The notes under the pieces are model-generated. The model worked only from the letters and a program-made list of their open reading frames with translations. It had not been told where the DNA came from and ran no database searches. Shown here in pieces: positions 16,115 to 25,142 of a DNA stretch of 64,000 nucleotides. The first letter of the stretch is position 1, and every line of letters begins with the position of its first letter. A program made the translations under genes and the position numbers. Source of the stretch: Tersicoccus phoenicis (GTDB lineage: Bacteria; Actinomycetota; Actinomycetes; Actinomycetales; Micrococcaceae); NCBI RefSeq assembly GCF_001968835.1, contig NZ_MRDE01000024.1:1-64000 (forward strand), in the 5' to 3' direction.

Positions 16115-16753
16115 GTGACCAGTGCAACCCAGGCTCCGAGCGCCCAGGCGCATCCGGCTCTCAACCGTCCGAACATGGTGTCGGTGGGGACGATCGTGTG
16201 GCTCTCCAGCGAGATCATGTTCTTCGCGGCCCTGTTCGCCATGTACTTCACCCTGCGGTCGACAGTCCCCGAGATGTGGGCCGAGGAGACCGCCAAGCTG
16301 AACGTCCCGCTCGCGCTGGCGAACACCATCGTGCTGGTGCTCAGCTCGGTGACCTGCCAGTTCGGCGTGTTCGCCGCCGAACGGCTGCAGCCACGCCGGA
16401 CCGGTGGCCTGTTCAACCTCGCACGCTGGGGCATGGTCGAGTGGTTCATCCTGACCTTCCTCATGGGTGCGGTGTTCGTGTCGGTGCAGGCGTACGAGTA
16501 CACCACCCTGGTGTCGGAGAGTGTCTCGCTCTCCTCCAACGCCTACGGGTCTGCCTTCTACCTGACCACCGGGTTCCACGGTCTGCATGTGACGGGCGGC
16601 CTGCTCGCGTTCCTGTTCATCATCGGACGTGCCTACATCGCCAAGCGCTTCGGCCATTTCGAAGCGACCTCCGCCGTCGTCGTCTCCTACTACTGGCACT
16701 TCGTCGACGTCGTCTGGATCGCCCTGTTCTTCATCATCTACTTCCTCAAGTAG
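16115..16753 (+). CDS. ctaE: Cytochrome c oxidase subunit III
   Basis: A 212-residue integral membrane subunit of the aa3-type cytochrome c oxidase. It opens with [29 protein letters not shown], a signature of actinobacterial CtaE, and has five predicted membrane segments. The conserved [13 protein letters not shown] and [15 protein letters not shown] helices are present. GTG 16115 is supported by the promoter; a TTG at 16079 would overlap it. CtaE heads the qcr operon, as in mycobacteria, linking oxidase and bc1 expression. Confidence 0.95.
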   Translation: MTSATQAPSAQAHPALNRPNMVSVGTIVWLSSEIMFFAALFAMYFTLRSTVPEMWAEETAKLNVPLALANTIVLVLSSVTCQFGVFAAERLQPRRTGGLFNLARWGMVEWFILTFLMGAVFVSVQAYEYTTLVSESVSLSSNAYGSAFYLTTGFHGLHVTGGLLAFLFIIGRAYIAKRFGHFEATSAVVVSYYWHFVDVVWIALFFIIYFLK

Positions 16754-16786
16754 CCCGGCCTTGACTGCGACCGGAGGCGGACGAGA

Positions 16787-16903
16787 ATGAGACCACTGAT
16801 ATCTCGGAAATCGAGAAGAATCGGACCACCGAGACCAGGGCGGGTGCGTCCACCAGCCCCCGTGAAGGCGAAGCACCACCAGGGAAGAGGTACGGACAGG
16901 TGA
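16787..16903 (+). CDS. 38-residue Arg/Pro-rich ORF coupled to qcrC (putative)
   Basis: The ctaE-qcrC gap holds ATG 16787 with GGAGG 9 bp upstream, followed by 38 codons and TGA at 16901-16903. The stop overlaps the GTG start of qcrC (GTGA). The predicted peptide is basic and proline-rich (13 Arg/Lys, 9 Pro) with no membrane segment or known domain. A good ribosome-binding site and stop-start overlap suggest translational coupling to qcrC. Chance is possible because high-GC DNA keeps frames open. I do not recognise the peptide. Confidence 0.4.
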   Translation: MRPLISRKSRRIGPPRPGRVRPPAPVKAKHHQGRGTDR

Positions 16904-17697
16904 AGTCACTCGCGCAACGACGCCGGCACCCGCTCGCGGCGGTGGCACTGATCCTGCTGGCCCTGCTGATCACGGGCACGCTCTATGCGGTCGCCAGTGC
17001 GGCGAACGCCGCGCAGGCGAGTCAGTCACGGGAGGCCTACTCCGCTCAGGACGTGAACAACGGTCAGAAGCTGTTCGTCGCCAACTGCGCCAGCTGCCAC
17101 GGCACGTCCGCCAAGGGCACGAGCGCTGGTCCGTCCCTCGTCGGCGTGGGCGCTGCCAGCGTCGACTTCCAGGTCGGGACCGGCCGGATGCCGCTGGCCC
17201 AGCAAGGCCCGCAGGCACAGAAGAAGCCTGTCCAGTTCGACGACGCCCAGATTCGGCAGCTCGCCGCCTACGTGGCGTCCCTCGGCGCCGGCCCGGCCGT
17301 GCCCTCCGCAGCGGAACTGGACACCAGCAAGGGCGATGCCGCCAAGGGCGGCGAACTGTTCCGAGTCAACTGCGCCATGTGCCACAACGCGGCCGCCGCC
17401 GGTGGTGCACTCACGCGGGGCAAGTTCGCCCCTGCGCTGGCGGGGGTGAGCGAGAAGCACATCTACGAGGCGATGGTCACCGGCCCGCAGAACATGCCGG
17501 TCTTCAACAACTCCAACATCTCCCCTGAGGAGAAGCGGAACCTGATCACCTTCCTGAAGACCATCGAGCAGCAGGGTTCTCCGGGTGGTGCCGACCTCGG
17601 CTCACTCGGGCCCGTGTCCGAGGGCCTGTTCGCGTGGGTCGCCGGGCTCGGCGTCATCATCGCCTTCACCATCTGGCTGACCTCGCGGTCCTCCTGA
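16900..17697 (+). CDS. qcrC: Di-haem cytochrome c subunit of the bc1 complex
   Basis: A 265-residue cytochrome cc subunit. After a membrane anchor (residues ~11-33) come two haem c sites, CASCH (~60) and CAMCH (~161), and a second membrane helix near the C-terminus (WVAGLGVIIAFTIWLTS). GRMPLAQQGPQ and GPQNMPVFNNSNIS provide the Met ligands. In actinobacteria the fused di-haem subunit passes electrons directly from bc1 to the aa3 oxidase, replacing soluble cytochrome c. GTG 16900 overlaps a possible upstream short ORF. Confidence 0.96.
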   Translation: MKSLAQRRRHPLAAVALILLALLITGTLYAVASAANAAQASQSREAYSAQDVNNGQKLFVANCASCHGTSAKGTSAGPSLVGVGAASVDFQVGTGRMPLAQQGPQAQKKPVQFDDAQIRQLAAYVASLGAGPAVPSAAELDTSKGDAAKGGELFRVNCAMCHNAAAAGGALTRGKFAPALAGVSEKHIYEAMVTGPQNMPVFNNSNISPEEKRNLITFLKTIEQQGSPGGADLGSLGPVSEGLFAWVAGLGVIIAFTIWLTSRSS

Positions 17698-17785
17698 TCA
17701 CCGCTCCGGTGCGCGGGCGGAGGGAGACCGCCCCGCACGACCGGAACTCGACACACCAGCATCACGACGAGGAATGAAGGGGCTC

Positions 17786-18814
17786 ATGAGCGACCGTAGC
17801 AACGGCACCCCGGGCAACTCCGGCGCAGTCGCCACGGCTGACGACCGACCCGACGACCTGGCCCACGCGGATCCGGGGCTTCCGCCGCACCGTCCGCGGC
17901 TCTCCGATACGCAGCCACGCGCTGCCAAGCGCAACGAGCGGCAGGTATCGCTGCTGTTCGTCGTGTCGATCGTCGGCACCCTGTTGTTCTTCTTCGGATA
18001 CTTCTTCATCCGGCTCGACAACACCGTGGCCACCCTGCGGCTGCAGAACCTGCTGCTCGGGCTCGGCACCGCGTTCGCCATGTTCGGTATCGGTATCGGC
18101 ATCGTCCACTGGGCGAAGACGCTCATGCCCGACCACGAGTGGGTGGAGGAGCGGCACGAGATCCGGCCGGAGTCCGACCGCCGGGACGCGGAGCGGATCG
18201 TCACGGGCATCCTGTCCGAGTCGGGGATCGGCCGTCGGCCGTTGATCCGCAACACGTTGATCGGTGCCGGCGCCCTGGCGGTGCTGCCCGCCATCGCGAT
18301 CTTCCGCGACCTCGGGCCACTGCCGGGCAATGCGCTTCGGCGCACCATGTGGGACCGCGGCGTCCGCCTGAGTCGCGATCCGGACGGCACGCCCATCCGT
18401 GCCGCCGACGTGACGATCGGCTCGGTTTTTCACGTCATTCCCGAAGGCTTGAACGAGGCCGAGGACAAGCTCGAGCAGAAAGCGAAGGCGGTCGTCCTGC
18501 TGATGCGCCTGGAGCCGGCGGACCTGAACCCGTCCCCCGGGCGGGAGAACTGGGCGTACGAGGGCATCGTTGCCTATTCGAAGATCTGCACCCACGTCGG
18601 CTGCCCGGTGGCCCTGTACGAGCAGCGCACGCACCATCTGCTCTGCCCGTGCCACCAGTCGACCTTCGACGTGACGCAGGAGTGCAAGGTGATCTTCGGG
18701 CCGGCGGCACACCCGCTGCCCCAGTTGCCCATCATGGTCGACGACCAGGGGTACCTCGTCGCACAGAGCGACTTCCTCGATCCTGTGGGTCCGAGTTTCT
18801 GGGAGCGTGGCTGA
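17786..18814 (+). CDS. qcrA: Rieske iron-sulfur subunit of the bc1 complex
   Basis: A 342-residue Rieske protein with the actinobacterial layout: three membrane helices (LLFVVSIVGTLLFFFGYFF, LLLGLGTAFAMFGIGIGI, LIGAGALAVLPAIAIF) and a C-terminal [2Fe-2S] domain. The cluster ligands are in ICTHVGC and CPCHQSTFD. It accepts electrons from menaquinol. ATG 17786 is preferred because GAAGGGG lies just upstream; ATG 17774 is an alternative. Its stop shares a base with the qcrB start (TGATG). Confidence 0.96.
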   Translation: MSDRSNGTPGNSGAVATADDRPDDLAHADPGLPPHRPRLSDTQPRAAKRNERQVSLLFVVSIVGTLLFFFGYFFIRLDNTVATLRLQNLLLGLGTAFAMFGIGIGIVHWAKTLMPDHEWVEERHEIRPESDRRDAERIVTGILSESGIGRRPLIRNTLIGAGALAVLPAIAIFRDLGPLPGNALRRTMWDRGVRLSRDPDGTPIRAADVTIGSVFHVIPEGLNEAEDKLEQKAKAVVLLMRLEPADLNPSPGRENWAYEGIVAYSKICTHVGCPVALYEQRTHHLLCPCHQSTFDVTQECKVIFGPAAHPLPQLPIMVDDQGYLVAQSDFLDPVGPSFWERG

Positions 18815-20499
18815 TGTCCACTACGAGCACCGATCAGCGCAACACCGGATATGTAGCGCCGACCGCCGTCGGCAAGATGGCGGACTTCGTCGACCAGCGC
18901 GTTGGCGGCTCGGCGCTGGTCAAGGAGTTCGGTCGGAAGGTCTTCCCGGACCACTGGTCGTTCATGTTCGGCGAGGTCGCGCTCTACTCGTTCGTCATCC
19001 TGCTGTTGTCGGGAACGTTCCTCACCTTCTTCTTCGAGCCTTCGATGGCCGTCACCCAGTACGACGGGTCGTACGTGCCGCTGAAGGGCGTCGAGATGTC
19101 GGTCGCGTACCAGTCCTCCCTCGACATCTCCTTCGACATCCGTGGTGGCCTTTTCATGCGCCAGGTGCACCACTGGGCGGCCCTGCTGTTCGTGGCGTCC
19201 AACGCGGTGCACATGTTGCGCGTGTTCTTCACCGGGGCGTTCCGCAAGCCGCGCGAGCTGAACTGGGTCGTGGGCGGACTGCTGCTCATCCTGGGCCTCG
19301 CCGCCGGTTTCACCGGGTATTCGCTGCCGGACGACCTGCTCTCCGGCAACGGTCTACGCATCATCGACGGTGTCATCCTCGCCATCCCGGTGGTGGGAAC
19401 CTATATCGCGTTCTTCCTCTTCGGCGGCGAGTTCCCCGGGACCGACATCATCCCGCGGCTCTTCACCCTGCACATCCTCCTGATTCCCGCCGCCATTCTG
19501 CTGCTGATCGCCATTCACCTGTTCATGGTGGTGCTCCACAAGCACACCCAGTACCCGGGACCGGGTCGTACGGAGACCAACGTCGTCGGCTACCCGGTCG
19601 GCCCGATCTATGCGGCGAAGGCCGGCGGCTTCTTCTTCATCGTCTTCGGCATCATCGCGTTGATGGCTGCGGCGTTCACCATCAACCCCATCTGGAATTA
19701 CGGCCCGTACGACCCCTCACCGATCTCCGCCGGCACGCAGCCGGACTGGTACATCGGCTGGGTCGACGGTGCACTCCGCCTGATGCCTGGCACCTGGCCG
19801 TGGAACTGGGAGTTCGTGCTGTTCGGCACCTGGACGCTGTCGCTGAACGTGCTCCTGCCCGCTCTGGGGCCCGCGCTGGTGCTGTTCACGCTGATGTTCG
19901 GCTACCCGTGGATCGAACGGTGGGTGACGAAGGACAACCGGGAGCACCACATCCTCGATCGCCCGCGGAACGCGCCGACCCGCACGGGTATCGGTGTCGC
20001 CGGCGTGATCTACTACTGCGTGCTGTGGGCGGCCGCGAGCTCGGACCTGATCGCCACTCACTTCTACGTCTCCCTCAACGACGTCATCTACTGGCTCCGG
20101 ACGCTCTTCATCGTCGGTCCCGTCATCGGCTTCATCGTGGCCCGCCGGATCGCCCTGGCACTGCAGCGGAAGGACCGGGAGATCGCCCTGCACGGCCGGG
20201 AGACCGGTCGCGTGGTGCGGTTGCCGCACGGCGAGTTCATCGAGGTGCACGAACCGGTCGACCGGTATCACCTGTACCGGATGATCAACTTCGACTCCCC
20301 CGAGGTGCTCGCCCCGCAGCCGGGGCGGAACGGCAAGGTGTCCGGCGCCGAGAAGGTCCGCGGTCGGCTCTCCCGCTTCTTCTTCGAGGATCGTGTCGCA
20401 CCGGTGACCCCGGCAGAGCTGGAAGCGGCGCACTCCCACGGCGGCGGACACGACGAGATCGAGACCGCAGAAGCTGAGCGCGCCGGCATCGGACGCTGA
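18814..20499 (+). CDS. qcrB: Cytochrome b subunit of the bc1 complex
   Basis: A 561-residue cytochrome b that carries two haems b and both quinone sites. MRQVHHWAALLFVASNAVHMLRVF holds haem ligand histidines, TLHILLIPAAILLLIAIHLFMVVLHKH holds another pair, and PDWYIGWVDGALRLMPG is the Qo-site motif (PDWY here where PEWY is found in mitochondria). About nine membrane helices are followed by a hydrophilic C-terminal extension ending in a His-rich segment, typical of actinobacterial QcrB. It is the last gene of the operon before a strong hairpin. Confidence 0.97.
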   Translation: MSTTSTDQRNTGYVAPTAVGKMADFVDQRVGGSALVKEFGRKVFPDHWSFMFGEVALYSFVILLLSGTFLTFFFEPSMAVTQYDGSYVPLKGVEMSVAYQSSLDISFDIRGGLFMRQVHHWAALLFVASNAVHMLRVFFTGAFRKPRELNWVVGGLLLILGLAAGFTGYSLPDDLLSGNGLRIIDGVILAIPVVGTYIAFFLFGGEFPGTDIIPRLFTLHILLIPAAILLLIAIHLFMVVLHKHTQYPGPGRTETNVVGYPVGPIYAAKAGGFFFIVFGIIALMAAAFTINPIWNYGPYDPSPISAGTQPDWYIGWVDGALRLMPGTWPWNWEFVLFGTWTLSLNVLLPALGPALVLFTLMFGYPWIERWVTKDNREHHILDRPRNAPTRTGIGVAGVIYYCVLWAAASSDLIATHFYVSLNDVIYWLRTLFIVGPVIGFIVARRIALALQRKDREIALHGRETGRVVRLPHGEFIEVHEPVDRYHLYRMINFDSPEVLAPQPGRNGKVSGAEKVRGRLSRFFFEDRVAPVTPAELEAAHSHGGGHDEIETAEAERAGIGR

Positions 20500-20520
20500 C
20501 CGGCAGCAGCCGACACTCGA

Positions 20521-20557
20521 AGCGGGCCCGGCAGGTTTTCCTCCTGCCGGGCCCGCT
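20521..20557. terminator. Bidirectional terminator between qcrB and the GntR gene
   Basis: A perfect 15-bp stem (AGCGGGCCCGGCAGG and complement) around a 7-nt loop, between convergent genes. Confidence 0.8.
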
Positions 20558-20577
20558 CAGTTGTGCGGTCACGGTGG

Positions 20578-21330
20578 TCAGCGGTCCCGCAGCAAGGGCC
20601 GGTTCCCCTGATGGGATCGTCGCGGCCGCTGCAGCGGCACAGACAGCCGGTACCGATCGGCGCGGTAGTACGAGATGGAGAAGTCCACGACGACACGGCC
20701 GACGTACGCCCGTCGCTCGATCTTCAACAGCGGATCCCGGGCGTCGATCTTGAGCAGACGGGCGAGCGAGGACGTCGCCGAGGTGGCCTCGATGGTGTCC
20801 TCACCCCACTCGATCACCAGGCCGTGTTCTTCGTTGAGATACCGATACAGTGACGGGGGCGGCGAGGCTCTGACCATGCCGGGTACGTGATGGGGCACGA
20901 GGAAGTTCTCGTCCACGCTCATCGGCTCTCCGTCGGCGTAGAAGAGCCGTCGGTAGCGCACCACCGGATCCCCGGGCTCCAGGCGCAGCTGTCGAGCCAC
21001 GTGGTCGGAGGCCGCGACCGTGCCGAAGTCGAGGACGGTCGCCGTGGGGATCATGCCGCGGCGCGTCATCTCCTCCGTGTAGGAGGTCAGCTGCACATGG
21101 ATGGACCGCTTCGGGTAGGCAACGAAGGTACCGACGCCCACCAGGCGGTCGATCAGCCCTTCGGTGGCAAGTTCGTCCAGCGCACGGCGCACCGTCATCC
21201 GCGCGACGCCGAAGCGCGCCGCCAGCTCCCGCTCCGGGGGCAGGCCGTCACCGGGCTGCAGAACGCCGAGCACGTCCGCTCGCAGCTGCGCCAGCACCCG
21301 GCGGTAGCCGGTAGCGCCTTCTTCGTCCAC
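20578..21330 (-). CDS. GntR-family (HutC/UTRA) transcriptional regulator
   Basis: A 250-residue regulator with an N-terminal winged helix-turn-helix (GDGLPPERELAARFGVARMT, then VRRALDELATEGLIDRLVGVG) and a UTRA effector domain (FADGEPMSVDENFLVPHHV-like blocks, ISYYRADRYRL near the end). The HutC subgroup senses sugars, amino-sugars or amino-acid derivatives; the ligand here is unknown. GTG 21330 is chosen because GGAGGG ends 8 bp upstream, although the frame is open to 21420. It lies between the two respiratory operons but has its own terminators, so a role in respiration is only a guess. Confidence 0.88.
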   Translation of the reverse strand: MDEEGATGYRRVLAQLRADVLGVLQPGDGLPPERELAARFGVARMTVRRALDELATEGLIDRLVGVGTFVAYPKRSIHVQLTSYTEEMTRRGMIPTATVLDFGTVAASDHVARQLRLEPGDPVVRYRRLFYADGEPMSVDENFLVPHHVPGMVRASPPPSLYRYLNEEHGLVIEWGEDTIEATSATSSLARLLKIDARDPLLKIERRAYVGRVVVDFSISYYRADRYRLSVPLQRPRRSHQGNRPLLRDR

Positions 21331-21381
21331 GGCGACTCCCTCCGGACGGGCGCGAGCCGGAGCAGGCGACCCTGGATGCGG

Positions 21382-21418
21382 GAGAGGCCCGGACGCGGTT
21401 CCCCGCCCCGGGCCTCTC
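21382..21418 (-). terminator. Hairpin terminator after ctaF
   Basis: An 11-bp stem (GAGAGGCCCGG and complement) with a 15-nt loop, 36 bp past the ctaF stop and just before the GntR start region. Confidence 0.6.
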
Positions 21419-21453
21419 ACCGATCGCTGCTCAGCGTACGCGGCTCGAATACG

Positions 21454-21855
21454 TCAGTGTGCGTGATCCCCGCGGCTGTACTCGAACACCCAGCCGATCA
21501 ACCCGATCACGCCGAGGAACGTGCCGATGTAGAGGACCCACCAACCCACCGCCAGGCCGAGCATCACGGCCGCAGCACCGAGTGCGAGGGTGAGGGGCCA
21601 CCAACTCCACGGGCTGAAGAAACCCTGCTCGCCCGCGCCCTCGTGGATCTCGCCGTCGGTCCGGTCCTCGGGCCGGAAGCCGACGCGTCGGCCGGTGTAC
21701 CACAGGTACAACCCCACCATTCCGGACAGGCCCGCCACGAGCCAGACTCCGATTATGCCCACCGGCTCGGCCCACCGCACCATGAACCCATAGACGGTCC
21801 CCACCACGAGGAAGAACGGGACCATGAACAGGAAGAGTTTGGTTTCGACACGCAT
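21454..21855 (-). CDS. ctaF: Cytochrome c oxidase subunit IV, actinobacterial type
   Basis: A 133-residue membrane protein with four predicted helices: LFLFMVPFFLVVGTVYGFMV, GIIGVWLVAGLSGMVGLYLW, LTLALGAAAVMLGLAVGWWV and IGTFLGVIGLIGWVFEYS. The pattern and position match CtaF, an accessory subunit needed for assembly of the aa3 oxidase in actinobacteria. ATG 21855 starts 4 bp after the ctaD stop with AAGAGG upstream, so it is cotranscribed with ctaCD. Confidence 0.93.
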   Translation of the reverse strand: MRVETKLFLFMVPFFLVVGTVYGFMVRWAEPVGIIGVWLVAGLSGMVGLYLWYTGRRVGFRPEDRTDGEIHEGAGEQGFFSPWSWWPLTLALGAAAVMLGLAVGWWVLYIGTFLGVIGLIGWVFEYSRGDHAH

Positions 21856-21859
21856 CGGC

Positions 21860-23584
21860 TCAGGCCTCTTCTCGATCGGCCGGTCCGAAGACGCCGGCAC
21901 TGGCGCTACCGCTCGGCGCCGAGTGCGCCGCCAACTCGGGGTGGTGCAGGTCCAGCGCGGGACGCTCCGACCGGATCCGCGGCAACGAGGTGAAGTTGTG
22001 CCGCGGGGGCGGGCACGACGTCGCCCACTCCAGCGACCCACCGAACCCCCAGGGGTCGTCGACCGTCACCTTCTCCTTGCGCCGCCAGGTGATGTACACG
22101 TTCCAGAAGAACGGCAGCAGCGACGCACCGAGAAGGAATGACGAGATCGTCGAGATCTGGTTCATCCAGGTGAAGTTGTCCTCCGGCATGTAGTCCGCGT
22201 AGCGGCGAGGCATGCCGACCACTCCGAGCCAGTGCTGGATCAGGAACGTGCCGTGGAAACCGAGGAAGAGCATCCAGAAGTGCACTTTCCCGAGCCGCTC
22301 GTTGAGCATCGATCCGGTCCATTTCGGCCACCAGAAGTAGAAGCCCGCGAACATCGCGAAGACGACGGTGCCGAACACGACGTAGTGGAAGTGAGCGACC
22401 ACGAAGTAGGTGTCCGACACCTGGAAGTCCAGCGGTGGAGCCGCCAGGATGATGCCGGTCAGGCCGCCGAACAGGAAGGTGATCAAGAACCCGATCGACC
22501 ACAGCATCGGCGTCTCGAAGGTCACCGAGCCACGGAACATCGTGCCGATCCAGTTGAAGAACTTCACACCGGTGGGCACCGCGATCAGCATCGTCATGAA
22601 GGCGAAGAACGGCAGCATCACCGACCCCGTGACGTACATGTGGTGTGCCCACACCGTCACCGACAGCGCTGCGATGGCGATCGTCGCGAACACCAGGCCC
22701 TTGTAACCGAAGATCGGCTTGCGCGAGAACACCGGGATGATCTCGGTCACGATCCCGAAGAACGGTAGGGCGATGATGTACACCTCCGGATGCCCGAAGA
22801 ACCAGAACAGGTGCTGCCAGAGGAGTGCGCCGCCGTTCTCCGGGTCGAAGATGTGGGCACCGAATCTCCGGTCGGCTCCCAGAGCGAAGAGCGCTGCGGC
22901 CAGCGGGGGGAACGCCATCAGCACGAGCATCGAGGTGACGAGCGCGTTCCAGGTGAAGATCGGCATCCGCCACATGGTCATACCCGGAGCGCGCATGCAG
23001 ATGATCGTGGTGATGAAATTGACCGCGCCCATGATGGTGCCGAATCCGGACAGCGCGAGTCCGAACACCCAGAGGTCACCACCCACACCGGGCGAGAACG
23101 TCGTGTTCGACAGCGGGGAGTAGGCGAACCAGCCGAAGGACGCCGCGCCCTGCGGGGTGATGTAACCGGCCACGGCAATGGTGGACCCGAACAAGTAGAA
23201 CCAGAAGGCCAGCGCGTTGAGCCGGGGAAAAGCGACGTCCGGCGCACCGATCTGCAGCGGCATGATGACGTTGGCGAAGCCGGAGAACAGCGGGGTCGCG
23301 AACATCAGCAGCATGATCGTGCCGTGCATGGTGAACAGCTGGTTGTACTGGTCTTTCGTCTGCAGGATCTGCATGCCGGGCTGGAACAGCTCGGCGCGGA
23401 TCAACAGCGCCATCACCCCGCCGATGCAGAAGAAGATGAACGACCCGATCAGGTACATGTACCCGATGGTCTTGTGGTCGGTGCTGGTCAGCCAGTTGAC
23501 CACGATCCGCCCCTTCGACCGGGGCACCACTCGGGGCGCGGTCGCGACGGCGGAGTCCTCCGCGGTGTAGTTGTACGTGGACAC
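21860..23584 (-). CDS. ctaD: Cytochrome c oxidase subunit I
   Basis: The 574-residue catalytic subunit of the aa3 oxidase, with twelve membrane helices. It houses haem a and the haem a3-CuB centre. [14 protein letters not shown] supplies a CuB histidine and the cross-linked Tyr, WAHHMYVTG the other two CuB histidines, and [10 protein letters not shown] the axial haem ligands. The Lys and Asp proton-channel residues lie in recognisable segments. The gene is 7 bp after ctaC and 4 bp before ctaF. Confidence 0.98.
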   Translation of the reverse strand: MSTYNYTAEDSAVATAPRVVPRSKGRIVVNWLTSTDHKTIGYMYLIGSFIFFCIGGVMALLIRAELFQPGMQILQTKDQYNQLFTMHGTIMLLMFATPLFSGFANVIMPLQIGAPDVAFPRLNALAFWFYLFGSTIAVAGYITPQGAASFGWFAYSPLSNTTFSPGVGGDLWVFGLALSGFGTIMGAVNFITTIICMRAPGMTMWRMPIFTWNALVTSMLVLMAFPPLAAALFALGADRRFGAHIFDPENGGALLWQHLFWFFGHPEVYIIALPFFGIVTEIIPVFSRKPIFGYKGLVFATIAIAALSVTVWAHHMYVTGSVMLPFFAFMTMLIAVPTGVKFFNWIGTMFRGSVTFETPMLWSIGFLITFLFGGLTGIILAAPPLDFQVSDTYFVVAHFHYVVFGTVVFAMFAGFYFWWPKWTGSMLNERLGKVHFWMLFLGFHGTFLIQHWLGVVGMPRRYADYMPEDNFTWMNQISTISSFLLGASLLPFFWNVYITWRRKEKVTVDDPWGFGGSLEWATSCPPPRHNFTSLPRIRSERPALDLHHPELAAHSAPSGSASAGVFGPADREEA

Positions 23585-23591
23585 GGGTCAC

Positions 23592-24461
23592 TCAGCCTTT
23601 CGACACCGGGTTGGGGGTCAGCTTCGAGTTGCGGTCGTATTCCTTGCCGATCTGACCGCTCTGGCCGCGATCACGCAGCTGCTGCATGCGCTGGTCGAAC
23701 TGTGCTTGGCTGACCACTTCGACGTTGAACAACATCTCGGAGTGGTACTCGCCGCACAGTTCGGTGCATTTCCCGTCGAACTTCCCCTCCTTCTGAGGGG
23801 TGAAGGTCATGTAATTCGTCTTCCCGGGGATCGCGTCCATCTTCTGCAGGAACGCGGGCACCCAGAACGAATGGATGACGTCCCGGGCGTTCAACTGCAG
23901 TTCGACGGTCCGATTGACCGGAAGGTACAGGGTCGGGATCCGATCCCTGGCACCGGTCTTGCCGTCGAGCTGTGCTTGGGTGCCCGTCTCGTAGGTGTTC
24001 TCCTTGACATAGTTGAAGTCCCACGACCACTGCTTGGCACGGACGTCGATCACGACCGCGGGATCGTCGCTCCGCTGCAGAATCTTCGTCTGCGCGATGT
24101 CGGTGAAGTAGAACAGCACGAACACCATCGCCAGTGGCACGAAGGTGTAGAAGATCTCGATCGGCAGGTTGTAGCTCAGTTGCCGCGGGTAGCCCTTGTC
24201 GGTCTTGCGGCGGCGGTAGGCGATGATGCACCACAGGATCAGTCCCCAGACCAGCACACCGACCGCCAGCGCGGCGATCCACGAGTTGATCCACAGATCC
24301 CACCCGTATTGCGTGCGGTCGGTCATGTCCCGCTCCGACGGCAGCCAGCCCTTGCTGGCCTCACTGGTACATCCGGACAGCAGCAGCGCTGCCGCTGTTC
24401 CGATGGCCACCGCCCCGGCGAGCTTGAACCTGCGCCTGCCGCTGGGTTTCCGTGCAGTCAC
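23592..24461 (-). CDS. ctaC: Cytochrome c oxidase subunit II (lipoprotein)
   Basis: A 289-residue subunit that accepts electrons from QcrC. The N-terminus is a lipoprotein signal with lipobox LLLSGC (Cys ~33). Two membrane helices follow, then a cupredoxin domain with the CuA site: HSFWVPAF and CTELCGEYHSEM. GTG 24461 is chosen because GAGGAAGG ends 8 bp upstream; the frame is open to 24545. ctaC heads the ctaC-ctaD-ctaF operon. A weak -10 box TAGTAA (24552-24547) lies upstream. Confidence 0.95.
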   Translation of the reverse strand: MTARKPSGRRRFKLAGAVAIGTAAALLLSGCTSEASKGWLPSERDMTDRTQYGWDLWINSWIAALAVGVLVWGLILWCIIAYRRRKTDKGYPRQLSYNLPIEIFYTFVPLAMVFVLFYFTDIAQTKILQRSDDPAVVIDVRAKQWSWDFNYVKENTYETGTQAQLDGKTGARDRIPTLYLPVNRTVELQLNARDVIHSFWVPAFLQKMDAIPGKTNYMTFTPQKEGKFDGKCTELCGEYHSEMLFNVEVVSQAQFDQRMQQLRDRGQSGQIGKEYDRNSKLTPNPVSKG

Positions 24462-24637
24462 GAAACGGCCCTTCCTCTTCGGTACGAGATGCGGCACTTT
24501 CCGCCCCCTCTCCGCCTTTCGACGGTGCCCCGGGAACGTCGCCACTTTACTACTCCGTGTAGAGCCTACCGCCAGATCCGGGTTTTCCGCCCCACCGCCG
24601 GCCGTGTGGCGGGCGAGCGGAATACGCCGGGCCTGTG

Positions 24638-24663
24638 GGGGCCCGGCGTATTCGCCGGGCCCC
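24638..24663 (-). terminator. Hairpin terminator after erpA
   Basis: An 11-bp stem (GGGGCCCGGCG and complement) with a TATT loop, 9 bp past the erpA stop, separating erpA from ctaC. Confidence 0.7.
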
Positions 24664-24671
24664 GGTTGCTC

Positions 24672-25043
24672 CTAGTGGAACGAGTCGCCGCAGGCACAGG
24701 AACCGCCGGCGTTCGGGTTGTCGATGGTGAATCCCTGCTTGGCGATCGTGTCCTCGAAGTCGATGCTCGCGCCAGAAAGATACGGCACGCTCATCTTGTC
24801 GACCACGACCTCGACGCCGTCGTACTGGCGCACGGCGTCGCCGTCGAGCAGGCGTTCGTCGAAGTACAGCTGGTAGATCAGTCCGGAGCAGCCGCCCGGC
24901 TGCACGGCGATCCGCAACCGCAGATCGGTGCGTCCCTCCTGCTCCAGCAGGCTGGCGACCTTCTGGGCGGCGACGTCGCTGAGGTTGACGTCATGGCCGG
25001 GCAGGTCGGCGGTGTCCACGGTCTCGGTGGTCGATGCGCTCAC
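24672..25043 (-). CDS. erpA: A-type iron-sulfur cluster insertion protein
   Basis: A 123-residue HesB/IscA-type carrier that delivers Fe-S clusters to target enzymes. The three conserved cysteines are in QPGGCSGLIYQLYF and at the C-terminus in GGSCACGDSFH. GTG 25043 is chosen since AGAGAGGA ends 7 bp upstream; the frame stays open another 90 bp. In mycobacteria a homologous gene also lies beside the cytochrome cluster, and a Rieske-containing complex needs Fe-S delivery. Confidence 0.93.
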   Translation of the reverse strand: MSASTTETVDTADLPGHDVNLSDVAAQKVASLLEQEGRTDLRLRIAVQPGGCSGLIYQLYFDERLLDGDAVRQYDGVEVVVDKMSVPYLSGASIDFEDTIAKQGFTIDNPNAGGSCACGDSFH

Positions 25044-25142
25044 GGTGAGTCCTCTCTGTGCGGTCCGGGTGCCGGGACGCGTGTTCTCGCGGCCGACGCC
25101 CGACGGCGTGCTCCCATCGTACGTCGTCGCCACGGCCGTGCG

